33,948 bases of DNA from Peptococcaceae bacterium (GTDB lineage Bacteria; Bacillota; Desulfotomaculia; Desulfotomaculales; Desulfocucumaceae): the NCBI GenBank assembly GCA_023512435.1, contig JAILZP010000029.1, forward strand, positions 1 through 33,948, read 5' to 3'. A program made the translations under genes and the position numbers. The notes under the pieces are model-generated. The model saw nothing but the letters and a program-made list of their open reading frames with translations. It ran no database searches and was not told the DNA's origin. Below, in pieces: positions 9,469-17,534 of this stretch (position 1 is its first letter; each line of letters starts with the position of its first letter).

Positions 9469-10674
9469 TTGAAAAAAGTTGTGCTTGCCTACTCCGGGGG
9501 ACTGGACACCTCCATCATCATTCCCTGGCTGAAGGAGAACTACGGGTACGAGGTAGTGGCCATGGCGGCCGACCTGGGCCAGGGGGAGGAGCTGGATCCC
9601 CTCGAGGCCAAGGCCATAAAAAGCGGCGCCCTGAAAATATACATCGAGGATGTCAAGAGGGAGTTTATCGAGGACTACATATTCCCCACCCTCAGGGCCG
9701 GGGCCCTTTACGAGGGCAAGTACCTGCTGGGCACGTCCATGGCCCGGCCCCTGATTGCCAAGAAGCTGGTGGAGGTGGCCGAAAAAGAGGGGGCCGAGGC
9801 GGTGGCCCACGGGGCCACCGGAAAGGGCAACGACCAGGTCCGCTTCGAGCTGACGGTCAAGGCCCTGAACCCTGACCTTAAAATAATCGCCCCCTGGCGG
9901 GAGTGGGACATCCGCTCCCGGGAAGACGCCATCGACTACGCCAGCGCCAGGGGGATCCCGGTGCCGGTGACAAAGGACAGGCCGTACAGCATGGACCGCA
10001 ACATCTGGCACCTCAGCCACGAGGGGGGCGACCTGGAGGACCCGGCCCTGGAGCCCCCGGACGACGTGCTGATGATCTCGGTTTCCCCGGAGAAGGCCCC
10101 GGACAAGCCCACCTACGTGGAGATAGGCTTTGACGCCGGTGTCCCGGTGAGCCTGGACGGCCGGGAGGCGGACCCGGTGACCCTGGTGGAAAGGCTCAAC
10201 GCCGTGGGCGGGGCCAACGGGATCGGCATAGTGGACATGGTGGAAAACAGGCTGGTGGGCATGAAGTCCAGGGGCATCTACGAGACTCCGGGCGGGACCA
10301 TCCTGTGGCTGGCCCACAGGGAACTGGAGCGCCTGACCCTGGACCGCGCAACCATGCATTTCAAGGAACTGGTGGCAGCCCGGTACGCCGAGCTGGTTTA
10401 CGACGGGGTCTGGTTCTCGCCCCTGCGGGAGGCATTGGACGCTTTCGTGGACGTCACCCAGAGGACGGTTACCGGGAGGGTCCGGATGAAGCTGTACAAG
10501 GGCAACTGCACTCCGGCCGGGACCACCTCGCCGTACTCGCTGTACAACAAGGAACTGGCCACCTTCAGCCGGGACGAGATATACAGCCAGAAGGACGCCG
10601 AGGGTTTCATCAACCTTTTCGGCCTGCCGCTCAAGGTCAGGGCTCTGATGGAAAAACAGTCCGGCCTGAGGTAA
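9469..10674 (+). CDS. argG: Argininosuccinate synthase
   Basis: ATP-dependent ligation of citrulline and aspartate to argininosuccinate. The N-terminal PP-loop AYSGGLDTS identifies the ATP pyrophosphatase fold. [14 protein letters not shown] in the middle is the conserved substrate-binding segment, and CTPAG lies near the C-terminus. I chose the TTG at 9469, giving [11 protein letters not shown], because AAAGGAG ends 9 bp upstream. The ATG at 9460 directly abuts that Shine-Dalgarno and is a poor candidate. The product of 401 aa is normal. It is separated from argF by about 200 bp with two heptamer arrays, and faces the PilZ gene on the opposite strand with only a 30-bp gap. Confidence 0.96.
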   Translation: MKKVVLAYSGGLDTSIIIPWLKENYGYEVVAMAADLGQGEELDPLEAKAIKSGALKIYIEDVKREFIEDYIFPTLRAGALYEGKYLLGTSMARPLIAKKLVEVAEKEGAEAVAHGATGKGNDQVRFELTVKALNPDLKIIAPWREWDIRSREDAIDYASARGIPVPVTKDRPYSMDRNIWHLSHEGGDLEDPALEPPDDVLMISVSPEKAPDKPTYVEIGFDAGVPVSLDGREADPVTLVERLNAVGGANGIGIVDMVENRLVGMKSRGIYETPGGTILWLAHRELERLTLDRATMHFKELVAARYAELVYDGVWFSPLREALDAFVDVTQRTVTGRVRMKLYKGNCTPAGTTSPYSLYNKELATFSRDEIYSQKDAEGFINLFGLPLKVRALMEKQSGLR

Positions 10675-10704
10675 AAGGCCGGGGATTGAATCCGGGGCAA
10701 AAGG

Positions 10705-11370
10705 TTATTTTTCCCAGAATTTCTGATCAGCCGATTTTTTGAATATATACCTGCATATCCTGTCGGCATTGCCATTGGACAGGTCCTGGAATTCAAGCCC
10801 CAGCCTGTATTTGTTCTTGTCTTCGGGGACAATCCTGCGTACCCGGGCTTTCAGACAGAAATTGCAAGTATTGTTCTTTTCCAATTCGAGGTCAAACATT
10901 ACCAGCAAAAGATCGTTTTCCCGGTAGGGGGACCTGGCCGCCACTTCCATGCCGCCGGCGCTGATGTTGAGGGCCGTGGCCCGTTCAAACATGGGTTTTT
11001 GTTTGTCGTCCCCGGGGTCCGGTGCGATTTGCACGTCCAGCAGGATTTTCAGCCTGAACGATTTTCTCCGCTGAACCCTTTTGTATTCCGTGGGGTTTTC
11101 GAGGTTAACCAGGATGACGTTGTCCGCGGTGAAGGACCTCACCCGGCTCTTGAACTCCATGATGAAAGACTCGGTGGGGACCTTGAGGCAGACCTCCTGC
11201 CCCCGCCTCAACTTCATGGCCACCTGGTTGTGCAGGGGAAGGGTGATGCTTAATCCCCGGGGGCCCGAGTATTCGATGGACGATACAAACTCCAGGGAAT
11301 CGTCTTCTCCCCTGGTAACGATTATTTTCTGGCTTTGTTTCACCTGATGACCGAGTATTTTGAGGGCCAT
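10705..11370 (-). CDS. PilZ domain protein, probable c-di-GMP receptor (YcgR-like)
   Basis: 221 aa. The N-terminal ~100 residues look like the beta-rich YcgR-type N domain. The C-terminal half is a PilZ domain with both c-di-GMP signatures: RRKSFR (RxxxR, about residue 103) followed by NISAGGMEV (D/NxSxxG). No membrane segment is seen. By family knowledge such proteins bind c-di-GMP and adjust flagellar motility or exopolysaccharide output. No motility genes are nearby, and it lies antisense between argG and argH, so its target cannot be inferred from context. The ATG at 11370 has GGAG about 8 bp upstream on the minus strand. Confidence 0.88.
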   Translation of the reverse strand: MALKILGHQVKQSQKIIVTRGEDDSLEFVSSIEYSGPRGLSITLPLHNQVAMKLRRGQEVCLKVPTESFIMEFKSRVRSFTADNVILVNLENPTEYKRVQRRKSFRLKILLDVQIAPDPGDDKQKPMFERATALNISAGGMEVAARSPYRENDLLLVMFDLELEKNNTCNFCLKARVRRIVPEDKNKYRLGLEFQDLSNGNADRICRYIFKKSADQKFWEK

Positions 11371-11419
11371 GGCGTCAGCTCCGGTATGCAGGATTGCTAA
11401 TAGCTGGTTATTGAGTTAT

Positions 11420-11447
11420 ATTATAACACAATCCGGGCGGATACCAA
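11420..11447 (-). promoter_or_regulatory. Likely promoter of the PilZ gene
   Basis: On the minus strand, TTGGTA (11447-11442), a 16-bp spacer and TATAAT (11425-11420). It points at the PilZ start about 50 bp away. The same 158-bp gap must also carry expression signals for argH, but I see no clear plus-strand promoter or ARG box. Confidence 0.55.
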
Positions 11448-11537
11448 TTGCAATTATATTCCGGTTAGGGACGTTTCTGTAGCGATCTTGCCTTTCGTGG
11501 CATTGCCTTTAAGTTCACACAGGGGCGGGTGGATGAG

Positions 11538-12938
11538 ATGAGCAAGCTCTGGGGCGGCAGGTTCCAGAAAAAAACCAGCGCGGCGGTGGACGATTTTCAC
11601 TCCTCAATATCCTTTGACTGCCGGCTGTACCGTTATGACATAGAAGGAAGCATGGCCCACGCCGAGATGCTGGGCAGGGCCGGGATTATCACCCCGGAGG
11701 AAGCCGGCGCCATCGTGGCCGGCCTCAGGGAGGTTCTCTCCGACATTGAAAGCGGCCGGGCTGAATTTTCCGTGGAGGCAGAGGATATTCACATGAACGT
11801 TGAGCAGATGCTCACCGGGAAAATAGGCGCGGCGGCGAAGAAGCTGCACACCGCCAGGAGCAGGAACGACCAGGTGGCCCTGGATGTGCGCATGTACCTG
11901 CGGGACCAGATCGACGAAACGGTGGGGCTCATCGACGAACTCAGGGAGACCCTGGTGGAGATGGCCGAAAAGCACCTGTACACCATCATGCCGGGCTACA
12001 CGCACCTGCAGAGGGCCCAGCCGGTCACCCTGGCCCACCACCTGATGGCCTACGTGCAGATGTTCGGCAGGGACAGGGAGAGGCTGCTGGACTGCCGCCG
12101 CAGGGTCAATGTCATGCCCCTGGGGGCGGGAGCCCTGGCCGGCACCACCTTTCCCCTGGACCCGGATTTCGTGGCCGAAAAACTGGGTTTTGAAGGGGTG
12201 GCCCTAAACAGTCTGGATGCGGTCAGCGATCGCGATTTCGCGGTGGAGTTCGCTGCCGCCGCCTCCCTGATCATGGTCCACCTGAGCAGGTTCTGCGAGG
12301 AAATTATCCTGTGGTCCAGTGCCGAGTTTTCCTTCGTTGAGCCGGACGACGAGTACAGCACCGGCAGCAGCATGATGCCCCAGAAGAAAAACCCGGATGT
12401 GGCCGAGCTGATCAGGGGCAAGGCGGGCAGGGTCTTCGGGGACCTGGCGGCGCTGCTGACCATGCTCAAGGGACTTCCCCTGGCTTACAACAAGGACATG
12501 CAGGAGGACAAGGAAGCTCTTTTCGACGCCGTGGACACGGTTAAAAAATGCCTGGCCATTTTCAGGCCCATGCTGGCCACCTTAAAGGTCAGGGAGGACA
12601 ATATGATCAGGGCAGCCCGGGGAGGGTTCACCAACGCCACCGACCTGGCCGACTACCTGGTCAGGAAGGGACTGCCCTTCCGGGAGGCCCACGAGGTGGT
12701 GGGCCGGGCGGTTCTGCACTGCATCGGGGCCGGGAAATCCCTGGACCAGGTTTCGCTGGAAGAGTTCAGGAAGTTCAGCCCGCTGGTGGAGGAGGACGTG
12801 TACGAGGCCATTTCCATCCGGCGTTGCGTGGAAGCCAGGAAGGTATTGGCCGGCCCTTCCCCGGAATCGGTCAGGGAGGCCATTCGGCGGTCCGGTGTTG
12901 GGAAGGCGCGGCCGGAGAATATTGGAAGCCGGGACTGA
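11538..12938 (+). CDS. argH: Argininosuccinate lyase
   Basis: Last step of arginine synthesis: splits argininosuccinate into arginine and fumarate. Fumarase/aspartase superfamily, mostly helical and tetrameric. Visible motifs are KLWGGRF at the start, TARSRNDQVA, the catalytic HLQRAQP segment with TPP-like surroundings, and the signature GSSMMPQKKNPD (Ser277-Ser278 region, the flexible catalytic loop). Length 466 aa is typical. ATG 11538 is preferred over GTG 11529 because the GGGGCGGGTGG Shine-Dalgarno overlaps the upstream codon. It is split from argG by the antisense PilZ gene, so it probably has its own transcription start. No terminator is evident before the ilv promoter. Confidence 0.96.
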   Translation: MSKLWGGRFQKKTSAAVDDFHSSISFDCRLYRYDIEGSMAHAEMLGRAGIITPEEAGAIVAGLREVLSDIESGRAEFSVEAEDIHMNVEQMLTGKIGAAAKKLHTARSRNDQVALDVRMYLRDQIDETVGLIDELRETLVEMAEKHLYTIMPGYTHLQRAQPVTLAHHLMAYVQMFGRDRERLLDCRRRVNVMPLGAGALAGTTFPLDPDFVAEKLGFEGVALNSLDAVSDRDFAVEFAAAASLIMVHLSRFCEEIILWSSAEFSFVEPDDEYSTGSSMMPQKKNPDVAELIRGKAGRVFGDLAALLTMLKGLPLAYNKDMQEDKEALFDAVDTVKKCLAIFRPMLATLKVREDNMIRAARGGFTNATDLADYLVRKGLPFREAHEVVGRAVLHCIGAGKSLDQVSLEEFRKFSPLVEEDVYEAISIRRCVEARKVLAGPSPESVREAIRRSGVGKARPENIGSRD

Positions 12939-12966
12939 AAACAGGCACCGGCGCAGCATAATTTTC

Positions 12967-12995
12967 TTGACACCCAATGGCGGATTCTGTATACT
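12967..12995 (+). promoter_or_regulatory. Promoter of the ilv-leu operon
   Basis: Perfect TTGACA (12967-12972), 17-bp spacer, TATACT (12990-12995). It lies immediately upstream of the T-box leader, so the RNA should start near 13002. Confidence 0.9.
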
Positions 12996-13001
12996 GTAAA
13001 A

Positions 13002-13287
13002 CATGATAAAAGCTGTGAAGGGGAACAAGTAACCGGGTGCCACGGCCCCAGAGAGCCGGGAGAGCTGTGAACCGGCGCCGGCCCAGGTGAAAACATCGCC
13101 CCGGAGCCGCAGGCTGAAAGATTTATTCCATTAGGCCGTGCCGGGTTGGCCCACCCGTTACCAAAGCTGTGTCCTGATGGGGACACGACAAGGGGTCTTC
13201 CGCCGCGAGGCGGGAGGCAACCAGGGTGGTACCGCGTGAGTAGCCTCTCGTCCCTGGCAGTTTTAACCGACTGCCGGGCGGGAGGTT
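13002..13287 (+). promoter_or_regulatory. T-box riboswitch leader, probable isoleucine type
   Basis: A tRNA-sensing leader. The T-box consensus AGGGTGGTACCGCG is exact at 13223-13236, and its TGGT bulge would pair with an ACCA tRNA 3' end. Stem I shows the AAGTAA element (5' side of the specifier loop), CAGAGAGCCGGGAG and GTGAA. After GTGAA comes the triplet ATC (13095-13097), read here as an Ile specifier. The assignment is by position only; the neighbouring AAC would mean Asn, which does not fit the operon. Stem III (GTCTTCCGCC...GGCGGGAGGC) and the antiterminator region are also present. Uncharged tRNA-Ile should promote readthrough into ilvD. Confidence 0.93.
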
Positions 13288-13297
13288 AAATTTTGTC
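13244..13297 (+). terminator. T-box attenuator terminator
   Basis: CCTCTCGTCCCTGGCAGT pairs with ACTGCCGGGCGGGAGG around a short loop and is followed by TTAAATTTTG. It competes with the T-box antiterminator for CGTCCCT. The U-tract is interrupted by AAA. Confidence 0.85.
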
Positions 13298-13328
13298 ATG
13301 CTTAGTGATCTTGTCATGCTTAGCGACC
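13293..13328. repeat. 18-bp tandem duplication
   Basis: TTGTCATGCTTAGTGATC is followed directly by TTGTCATGCTTAGCGACC, two mismatches in 18. Being a multiple of three, it duplicates MLSDL(V/L) in the small frame starting at 13298. Confidence 0.85.
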
Positions 13329-13426
13329 TGCTGATAATCCGAATTACCGGGCTGGAAAAGTTCATCAGGGCGGGGGGAATGCGCCGGGCACCCGGCCCCG
13401 GGAGGGGAGACCGGGCCGGGCGGTGA
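13298..13426 (+). CDS. Possible branched-chain leader peptide
   Basis: A 42-codon frame between the T-box terminator and a second terminator. Its first 16 residues, MLSDLVMLSDLLIIRI, contain five Leu, three Ile and one Val; the C-terminal half is arginine- and glycine-rich and covers a strong GC hairpin (13391-13402 with 13411-13420). GGAGG at 13281-13285 lies 12 bp before the ATG but is also part of the T-box terminator stem, so it is available only when that hairpin is open. Leader peptides of this composition control ilv operons by ribosome stalling in other bacteria. I infer such a role here. A chance frame made by the 18-bp duplication is the main alternative. Confidence 0.35.
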   Translation: MLSDLVMLSDLLIIRITGLEKFIRAGGMRRAPGPGRGDRAGR

Positions 13427-13458
13427 AGATCCGGGAAAGGGTATGTTTTAGCCAACGG

Positions 13459-13513
13459 AAGACCCTGGCGGATGGATCCCTCTCATTGCAAGGATTGGCC
13501 GCGGGGTCTTTTT
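13459..13513 (+). terminator. Second terminator ahead of ilvD
   Basis: AAGACCCTGGCGG (13459-13471) pairs with CCGCGGGGTCTT (13499-13510) with one bulged G, and five T residues follow. It lies 35 bp upstream of the ilvD start, beyond the T-box terminator, so any transcript that escapes the T-box must also pass it. Confidence 0.75.
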
Positions 13514-13547
13514 GTTATAGAAAATCAGCTTGAATAGGGGTGATAAT

Positions 13548-15212
13548 ATGCGCAGCGATTCGATCAAGAGGGGTATCGAGAAGGCCCCTCACCGGTCCTT
13601 GCTGCGGGCTCTGGGTTTCATCGACCAGGAACTGGAAAGGCCCATGATCGGGGTGGTGAACTCCTTTAACGAAATAGTGCCGGGGCACATGCACCTGAAT
13701 GACATTGCCGGGGCAGTCAAGGCGGGCGTCAGGCTGGCCGGGGGCACCCCGGTGGAATTCCCGGCCATCGCCGTGTGTGACGGCATCGCCATGAACCACA
13801 GCGGCATGAAGTATTCCCTGGCCAGCAGGGAGCTGATTGCCGATTCCATAGAGGTCATGGCCGAAGCGCACCAGTTTGACGGGCTGGTGCTGGTGACCGC
13901 CTGCGACAAGGTGGTGCCGGGCATGCTGATGGCGGCGGCCAGGATCAACATCCCGGCCATCGTGATCAGCGGCGGTCCCATGCTGGCCGGCCGGTTCCGG
14001 GGGCAGAACGTGTCCCTGAGCAACCTGTTCGAGGCCGTGGGCAGGGTGCGGGCCGGCGCCATGACCGAGGAGGAACTCTGTGAACTGGAGGAAGCCACCT
14101 GCCCGGGCTGCGGATCGTGCGCCGGGATGTTCACCGCCAACTCCATGAACTGCCTGACCGAGGCCTTGGGAATGGCTCTGCCGGGCAACGGCACGGTGCC
14201 TGCGGTTTCTTCGGCCAGGCGCAGGCTGGCCAAGCTGACCGGCATCAGGGCGGTGGAACTGGTCAGGGAGGGCCTTCGCCCCTCGGACATCCTGACCATG
14301 CGGGCCTTTGAAAACGGGCTGGCCGTGGATATGGCCCTGGGCTGCTCCACCAACACCGTTTTGCACCTGCCGGCCATTGCCTCCGAGGCCGGCCTGGAAA
14401 TAGACCTGGACATGATCAACCGGATCAGCGAGAGGACTCCTAACCTTTGCAAGCTGAGCCCCATGGGGCCGCACTTCATGCAGGACCTGGACGAAGCCGG
14501 CGGGATTCCCGCCGTGATGGCCGAACTGTCCAAAAAGAACCTGCTGCACCTGGACCTGCCAACGGTTTCCGGTAAAACGGCGGGCAGGATCATTGAGGGC
14601 CGCAAGGTCATAAGGCCCGAGGTCATCAGGAGCGTGGAAGACCCGTACAGCCCCAGCGGTGGAATTGCCATCCTGCGGGGCAACCTGGCGCCCGGGGGGG
14701 CGGTGGTCAAAAAGGCCGGTGTGGACCCCGAAATGCTGGTGCACAGCGGTCCGGCAAGGGTTTTCAACTCCGAGGAGGAGGCCGTGGAGGCCTTGATAGC
14801 AGGGAAAATCAAAAAGGGTGACGTGATCGTGATCCGCTACGAGGGGCCCAGGGGAGGCCCCGGGATGAGGGAAATGCTCACCCCCACCGCCACGGTGATG
14901 GGGCTCGGCCTGGACAAGGACGTGGCCCTGATTACCGACGGCAGGTTCTCGGGGGCCACCCGGGGGGCGTCCATCGGGCACGTGTCCCCGGAGGCCGCCG
15001 ACGGCGGGCCCATAGCCGCGGTCAGGGAAGGGGACATCATCGATATCGACATTCCTGGGAACGCCATCAACGTGAGGATCGGCAATGAAGAAATGGAGGC
15101 CCGGCTGAGAGAATGGAAGCGGCCTGAACCCAGGGTCAAGAAGGGGTACCTGGTGCGCTACGCCGGCCTGGTTACCTCGGCCAGCACCGGGGCGGTCCTC
15201 AGGCGCGGGTAA
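13548..15212 (+). CDS. ilvD: Dihydroxy-acid dehydratase
   Basis: Iron-sulfur dehydratase that converts dihydroxyisovalerate and dihydroxymethylvalerate to the keto acids of valine/leucine and isoleucine. Cluster-ligand regions are visible: [13 protein letters not shown] (about Cys119) and [10 protein letters not shown] (Cys185-191). PYSPSGGIA and the C-terminal [11 protein letters not shown] are also characteristic. Length 554 aa is usual. ATG 13548 has AGGGGTG about 6 bp upstream; the TTG at 13530 is in frame but has no ribosome site. First gene of the ilv-leu operon, controlled by the T-box and probably a second attenuator. The cluster makes the enzyme oxygen-sensitive in the family, consistent with an anaerobe. 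Confidence 0.97.
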   Translation: MRSDSIKRGIEKAPHRSLLRALGFIDQELERPMIGVVNSFNEIVPGHMHLNDIAGAVKAGVRLAGGTPVEFPAIAVCDGIAMNHSGMKYSLASRELIADSIEVMAEAHQFDGLVLVTACDKVVPGMLMAAARINIPAIVISGGPMLAGRFRGQNVSLSNLFEAVGRVRAGAMTEEELCELEEATCPGCGSCAGMFTANSMNCLTEALGMALPGNGTVPAVSSARRRLAKLTGIRAVELVREGLRPSDILTMRAFENGLAVDMALGCSTNTVLHLPAIASEAGLEIDLDMINRISERTPNLCKLSPMGPHFMQDLDEAGGIPAVMAELSKKNLLHLDLPTVSGKTAGRIIEGRKVIRPEVIRSVEDPYSPSGGIAILRGNLAPGGAVVKKAGVDPEMLVHSGPARVFNSEEEAVEALIAGKIKKGDVIVIRYEGPRGGPGMREMLTPTATVMGLGLDKDVALITDGRFSGATRGASIGHVSPEAADGGPIAAVREGDIIDIDIPGNAINVRIGNEEMEARLREWKRPEPRVKKGYLVRYAGLVTSASTGAVLRRG

Positions 15213-15230
15213 CGGCAGGGGGTAGGGGAA

Positions 15231-16889
15231 ATGAAAAAAAGCGGAGCTGAAATACTGGTACAGGGGCTTATGGACCAGGGAGTGGACACCATCTTCGGCT
15301 ATCCCGGGGGTGCCGTGCTGCCCATCTATGACGCCCTTTACGACGCCAACATAAAACACATCCTGACCAGGCACGAGCAGGGGGCGGCCCACGCCGCCGA
15401 CGGGTACGCCCGGGCTTCGGGGAAGGCGGGGGTGTGCCTGGCCACCTCGGGCCCCGGCGCCACCAACCTGGTTACCGGCATTGCCAACGCCTACATGGAC
15501 TCTGTGCCCATGGTGGCTTTCACCGGCCAGGTGGCCCAGGCGCTGCTGGGCCGGGACTCCTTCCAGGAGGCCGACATCACCGGGATAACCCTGCCGGTGA
15601 CCAAGCACAATTATATCGTCAAGGACATCCGGGACCTGGCCATGATCATCAAGGAGGCCTTCCACATAGCCACCACGGGGCGGCCCGGGCCGGTACTGGT
15701 GGATATCCCCAGGGACATATCGGGGGGCGAAGTGGAATACAAGGACCCTGGTCCCGTCAACCTGCCGGGCTACCGGCCGGTGCTGGAGGGAACCGAGGAA
15801 CAGCTGAACAAGGCGGCCGCGGCCATCTTGGCCTCGGAGCGGCCGGTGATATACGCCGGGGGCGGGGTGATTAACTCCGGGGCCCACGAGGAACTGAAGA
15901 AACTGGCCGAGCTGCTGGTGGCCCCGGTGACCACCACCCTGATGGGCCTGGGGGGCTTCCCGGGCGACCACCCCCTCTTCCTGGGCATGCTGGGCATGCA
16001 CGGCAGCAGGTACGCCAACTACGCGGTGTGCGAGGCGGACCTGATCATTGCCGTGGGCGCCCGCTTCGACGACCGGGTGGCCGGGAAATTCGACCGGTTC
16101 GCCCCCGGGGCCAGGATCATCCATATAGACATTGACCCGGCGGAAATAGGCAAGAACGTCAGGGCGGACATCGCCATCGTCGGGGACGTGAGGGTGGTGC
16201 TGAACCAGCTGCTGCCCAGGCTGCAGGCCAAGCTGCCCGGCGCCTGGCAGGAGAAGATCGACCTCTGGAAAAAGGAATACCCCATAACCTACGTGGAGAA
16301 CGGCAGACTCAAGCCCCAGCAGGTAATCAGGGAGATATACAACGTCACCGGGGGCAAGGCCAGGATAACCACCGAGGTGGGGCAGCACCAGATGTGGGCG
16401 GCCCACTATTACACCTTCACCCGGCCCCGGTCCTTCATCTCCTCCGGCGGGCTGGGCACCATGGGCTACGGGTTTCCGGCGGCCATCGGCGTGCAGGTGG
16501 CCTGCCCGGACGAGGTGGTCTTCGACATCGCCGGGGACGGCAGCATCCAGATGAACATACAGGAGATGGCCACGGCGGTGAATTACAACCTGCCGGTCAA
16601 CGTGGCCATTTTGAACAACGGCTTCCTGGGCATGGTGAGGCAGTGGCAGGAGCTTTTCTACAACCGCCGCTATTCCTACACCGAGCTGATCAACCCCGAC
16701 TTTGTCAAGCTGGCCGAAGCATACGGTGCCGTGGGCCTGAGGGTAGACAAGGCGGCCGATCTGAAGCCCGCCCTGGAACAGGCCGTCAGGACCAACCGGC
16801 CGGTGGTGCTGGATTTCATCATCGACAGGGAGGACAATGTATTGCCCATGGTTCCTCCCGGAGAGTCCCTGGAGAATATGATTGGATGA
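15231..16889 (+). CDS. ilvB: Acetolactate synthase large subunit (first copy)
   Basis: ThDP-dependent acetohydroxyacid synthase: condenses pyruvate with pyruvate or 2-ketobutyrate. The catalytic glutamate is in [13 protein letters not shown] (about Glu49). The middle FAD/ADP domain has [15 protein letters not shown]. The ThDP/Mg motif is GDGSIQMN with [13 protein letters not shown]. The Trp of MVRQW (about residue 472) is present; in characterised enzymes this position gives preference for 2-ketobutyrate and is part of the herbicide site. Length 552 aa. ATG 15231 follows an AGGGGG-type Shine-Dalgarno, 18 bp after ilvD. It needs a small subunit for full activity and feedback; ilvN lies downstream past a repeat-filled spacer. 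Confidence 0.95.
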   Translation: MKKSGAEILVQGLMDQGVDTIFGYPGGAVLPIYDALYDANIKHILTRHEQGAAHAADGYARASGKAGVCLATSGPGATNLVTGIANAYMDSVPMVAFTGQVAQALLGRDSFQEADITGITLPVTKHNYIVKDIRDLAMIIKEAFHIATTGRPGPVLVDIPRDISGGEVEYKDPGPVNLPGYRPVLEGTEEQLNKAAAAILASERPVIYAGGGVINSGAHEELKKLAELLVAPVTTTLMGLGGFPGDHPLFLGMLGMHGSRYANYAVCEADLIIAVGARFDDRVAGKFDRFAPGARIIHIDIDPAEIGKNVRADIAIVGDVRVVLNQLLPRLQAKLPGAWQEKIDLWKKEYPITYVENGRLKPQQVIREIYNVTGGKARITTEVGQHQMWAAHYYTFTRPRSFISSGGLGTMGYGFPAAIGVQVACPDEVVFDIAGDGSIQMNIQEMATAVNYNLPVNVAILNNGFLGMVRQWQELFYNRRYSYTELINPDFVKLAEAYGAVGLRVDKAADLKPALEQAVRTNRPVVLDFIIDREDNVLPMVPPGESLENMIG

Positions 16890-16898
16890 TGAACAGCT

Positions 16899-16990
16899 GT
16901 AAGCGATAAGCAGTTAGCAATAAGCGGAAAGTTTTAAGCCGGCTGCCAATACTTGACAGCCAACAGCTTACAGCTTACAGCCAACAAGCG
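16899..16990. repeat. Thirteen-unit degenerate heptamer array with inverted halves
   Basis: The ilvB-ilvN spacer is almost entirely in 7-bp phase. GTAAGCG, ATAAGCA, GTTAGCA and ATAAGCG open it, and GACAGCC, AACAGCT, TACAGCT, TACAGCC and AACAAGC close it. The two halves are complementary: AGCTGTAAGC (16895-16904) matches GCTTACAGCT (16966-16975) exactly in inverse. The transcript can therefore fold into a long hairpin just before the ilvN Shine-Dalgarno at 16991. No T-tract follows. Confidence 0.85.
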
Positions 16991-17003
16991 AGGAGGATAT
17001 GAT

Positions 17004-17516
17004 ATGCGGCACACCCTAGCGGTCCTGGTGGAAAACAACCCCGGGGTCCTGGCCCGGGTGGCCGGGCTATTCAGCCGGCGCGGCTTCAACATCGACAGCC
17101 TGGCGGTGGGGCGGACCGAAAGACCCGATGTCTCCCGGATGACCATTGTGGTGGAGGGGGACGACAGGGTGCTGGAGCAGGTGACCAAACAGCTCCACAA
17201 GCTGGTGGACGTGATCAAAATAAACGACATCACCCCGGATGAATACGTGGACCGGGAGCTGGTTTTAATAAAAGTCAACTGCGAACCCGCCCGCCGGGGC
17301 GAGATAATGCAGGTGGCCGACGTATTCCGGGCCAGGATAGTGGACCTGGGGCGCAAGACCGTAACCGTGGAATGCACCGGCAATGAAGGCAAGATAAACG
17401 CCTTTGAGGAATCCCTCCGCCCGTACGGCATCAAGGAACTGGTGCGCACCGGAAAGATTGCCATGCTCAGGGGGAACAGGTCGACGTCTTTGGACGGCAA
17501 AAAGGATGATGAATAG
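17004..17516 (+). CDS. ilvN: Acetolactate synthase small regulatory subunit
   Basis: Regulatory subunit that activates the large subunit and confers valine/leucine feedback. An N-terminal ACT domain (residues about 3-75) starts HTLAVLVENNPGVLARVAGLFSRR, of which the NPGVL..V.GLF.RRGFNI pattern is the family signature. A C-terminal domain of about 85 residues follows. At 170 aa it is the usual short bacterial form (IlvH-like). ATG 17004 has a perfect AGGAGG 7 bp upstream; a longer in-frame start would fall in the repeat array. It is the only small subunit in the window and sits between two large subunits, so it may serve both. Confidence 0.95.
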   Translation: MRHTLAVLVENNPGVLARVAGLFSRRGFNIDSLAVGRTERPDVSRMTIVVEGDDRVLEQVTKQLHKLVDVIKINDITPDEYVDRELVLIKVNCEPARRGEIMQVADVFRARIVDLGRKTVTVECTGNEGKINAFEESLRPYGIKELVRTGKIAMLRGNRSTSLDGKKDDE

Positions 17517-17534
17517 ATAGGGAGGCAACCGGCT

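Noticed and set aside
10675..10704. Terminator between argG and the PilZ gene
   Set aside because: The GGATTGAATCC core leaves too small a loop and the flanking GGGG runs do not pair.
12961..13300. tRNA gene in the argH-ilvD gap
   Set aside because: The structured region matches a T-box leader with the exact AGGGTGGTACCGCG element; no cloverleaf is seen.
13515..16406. 963-codon open frame on the minus strand
   Set aside because: Antisense of ilvD and ilvB with the same biased composition; both plus-strand proteins show full family motifs.
16899..16990. CRISPR-like array
   Set aside because: Units are 7 bp without spacers; it is a degenerate tandem repeat, and no cas genes are present.
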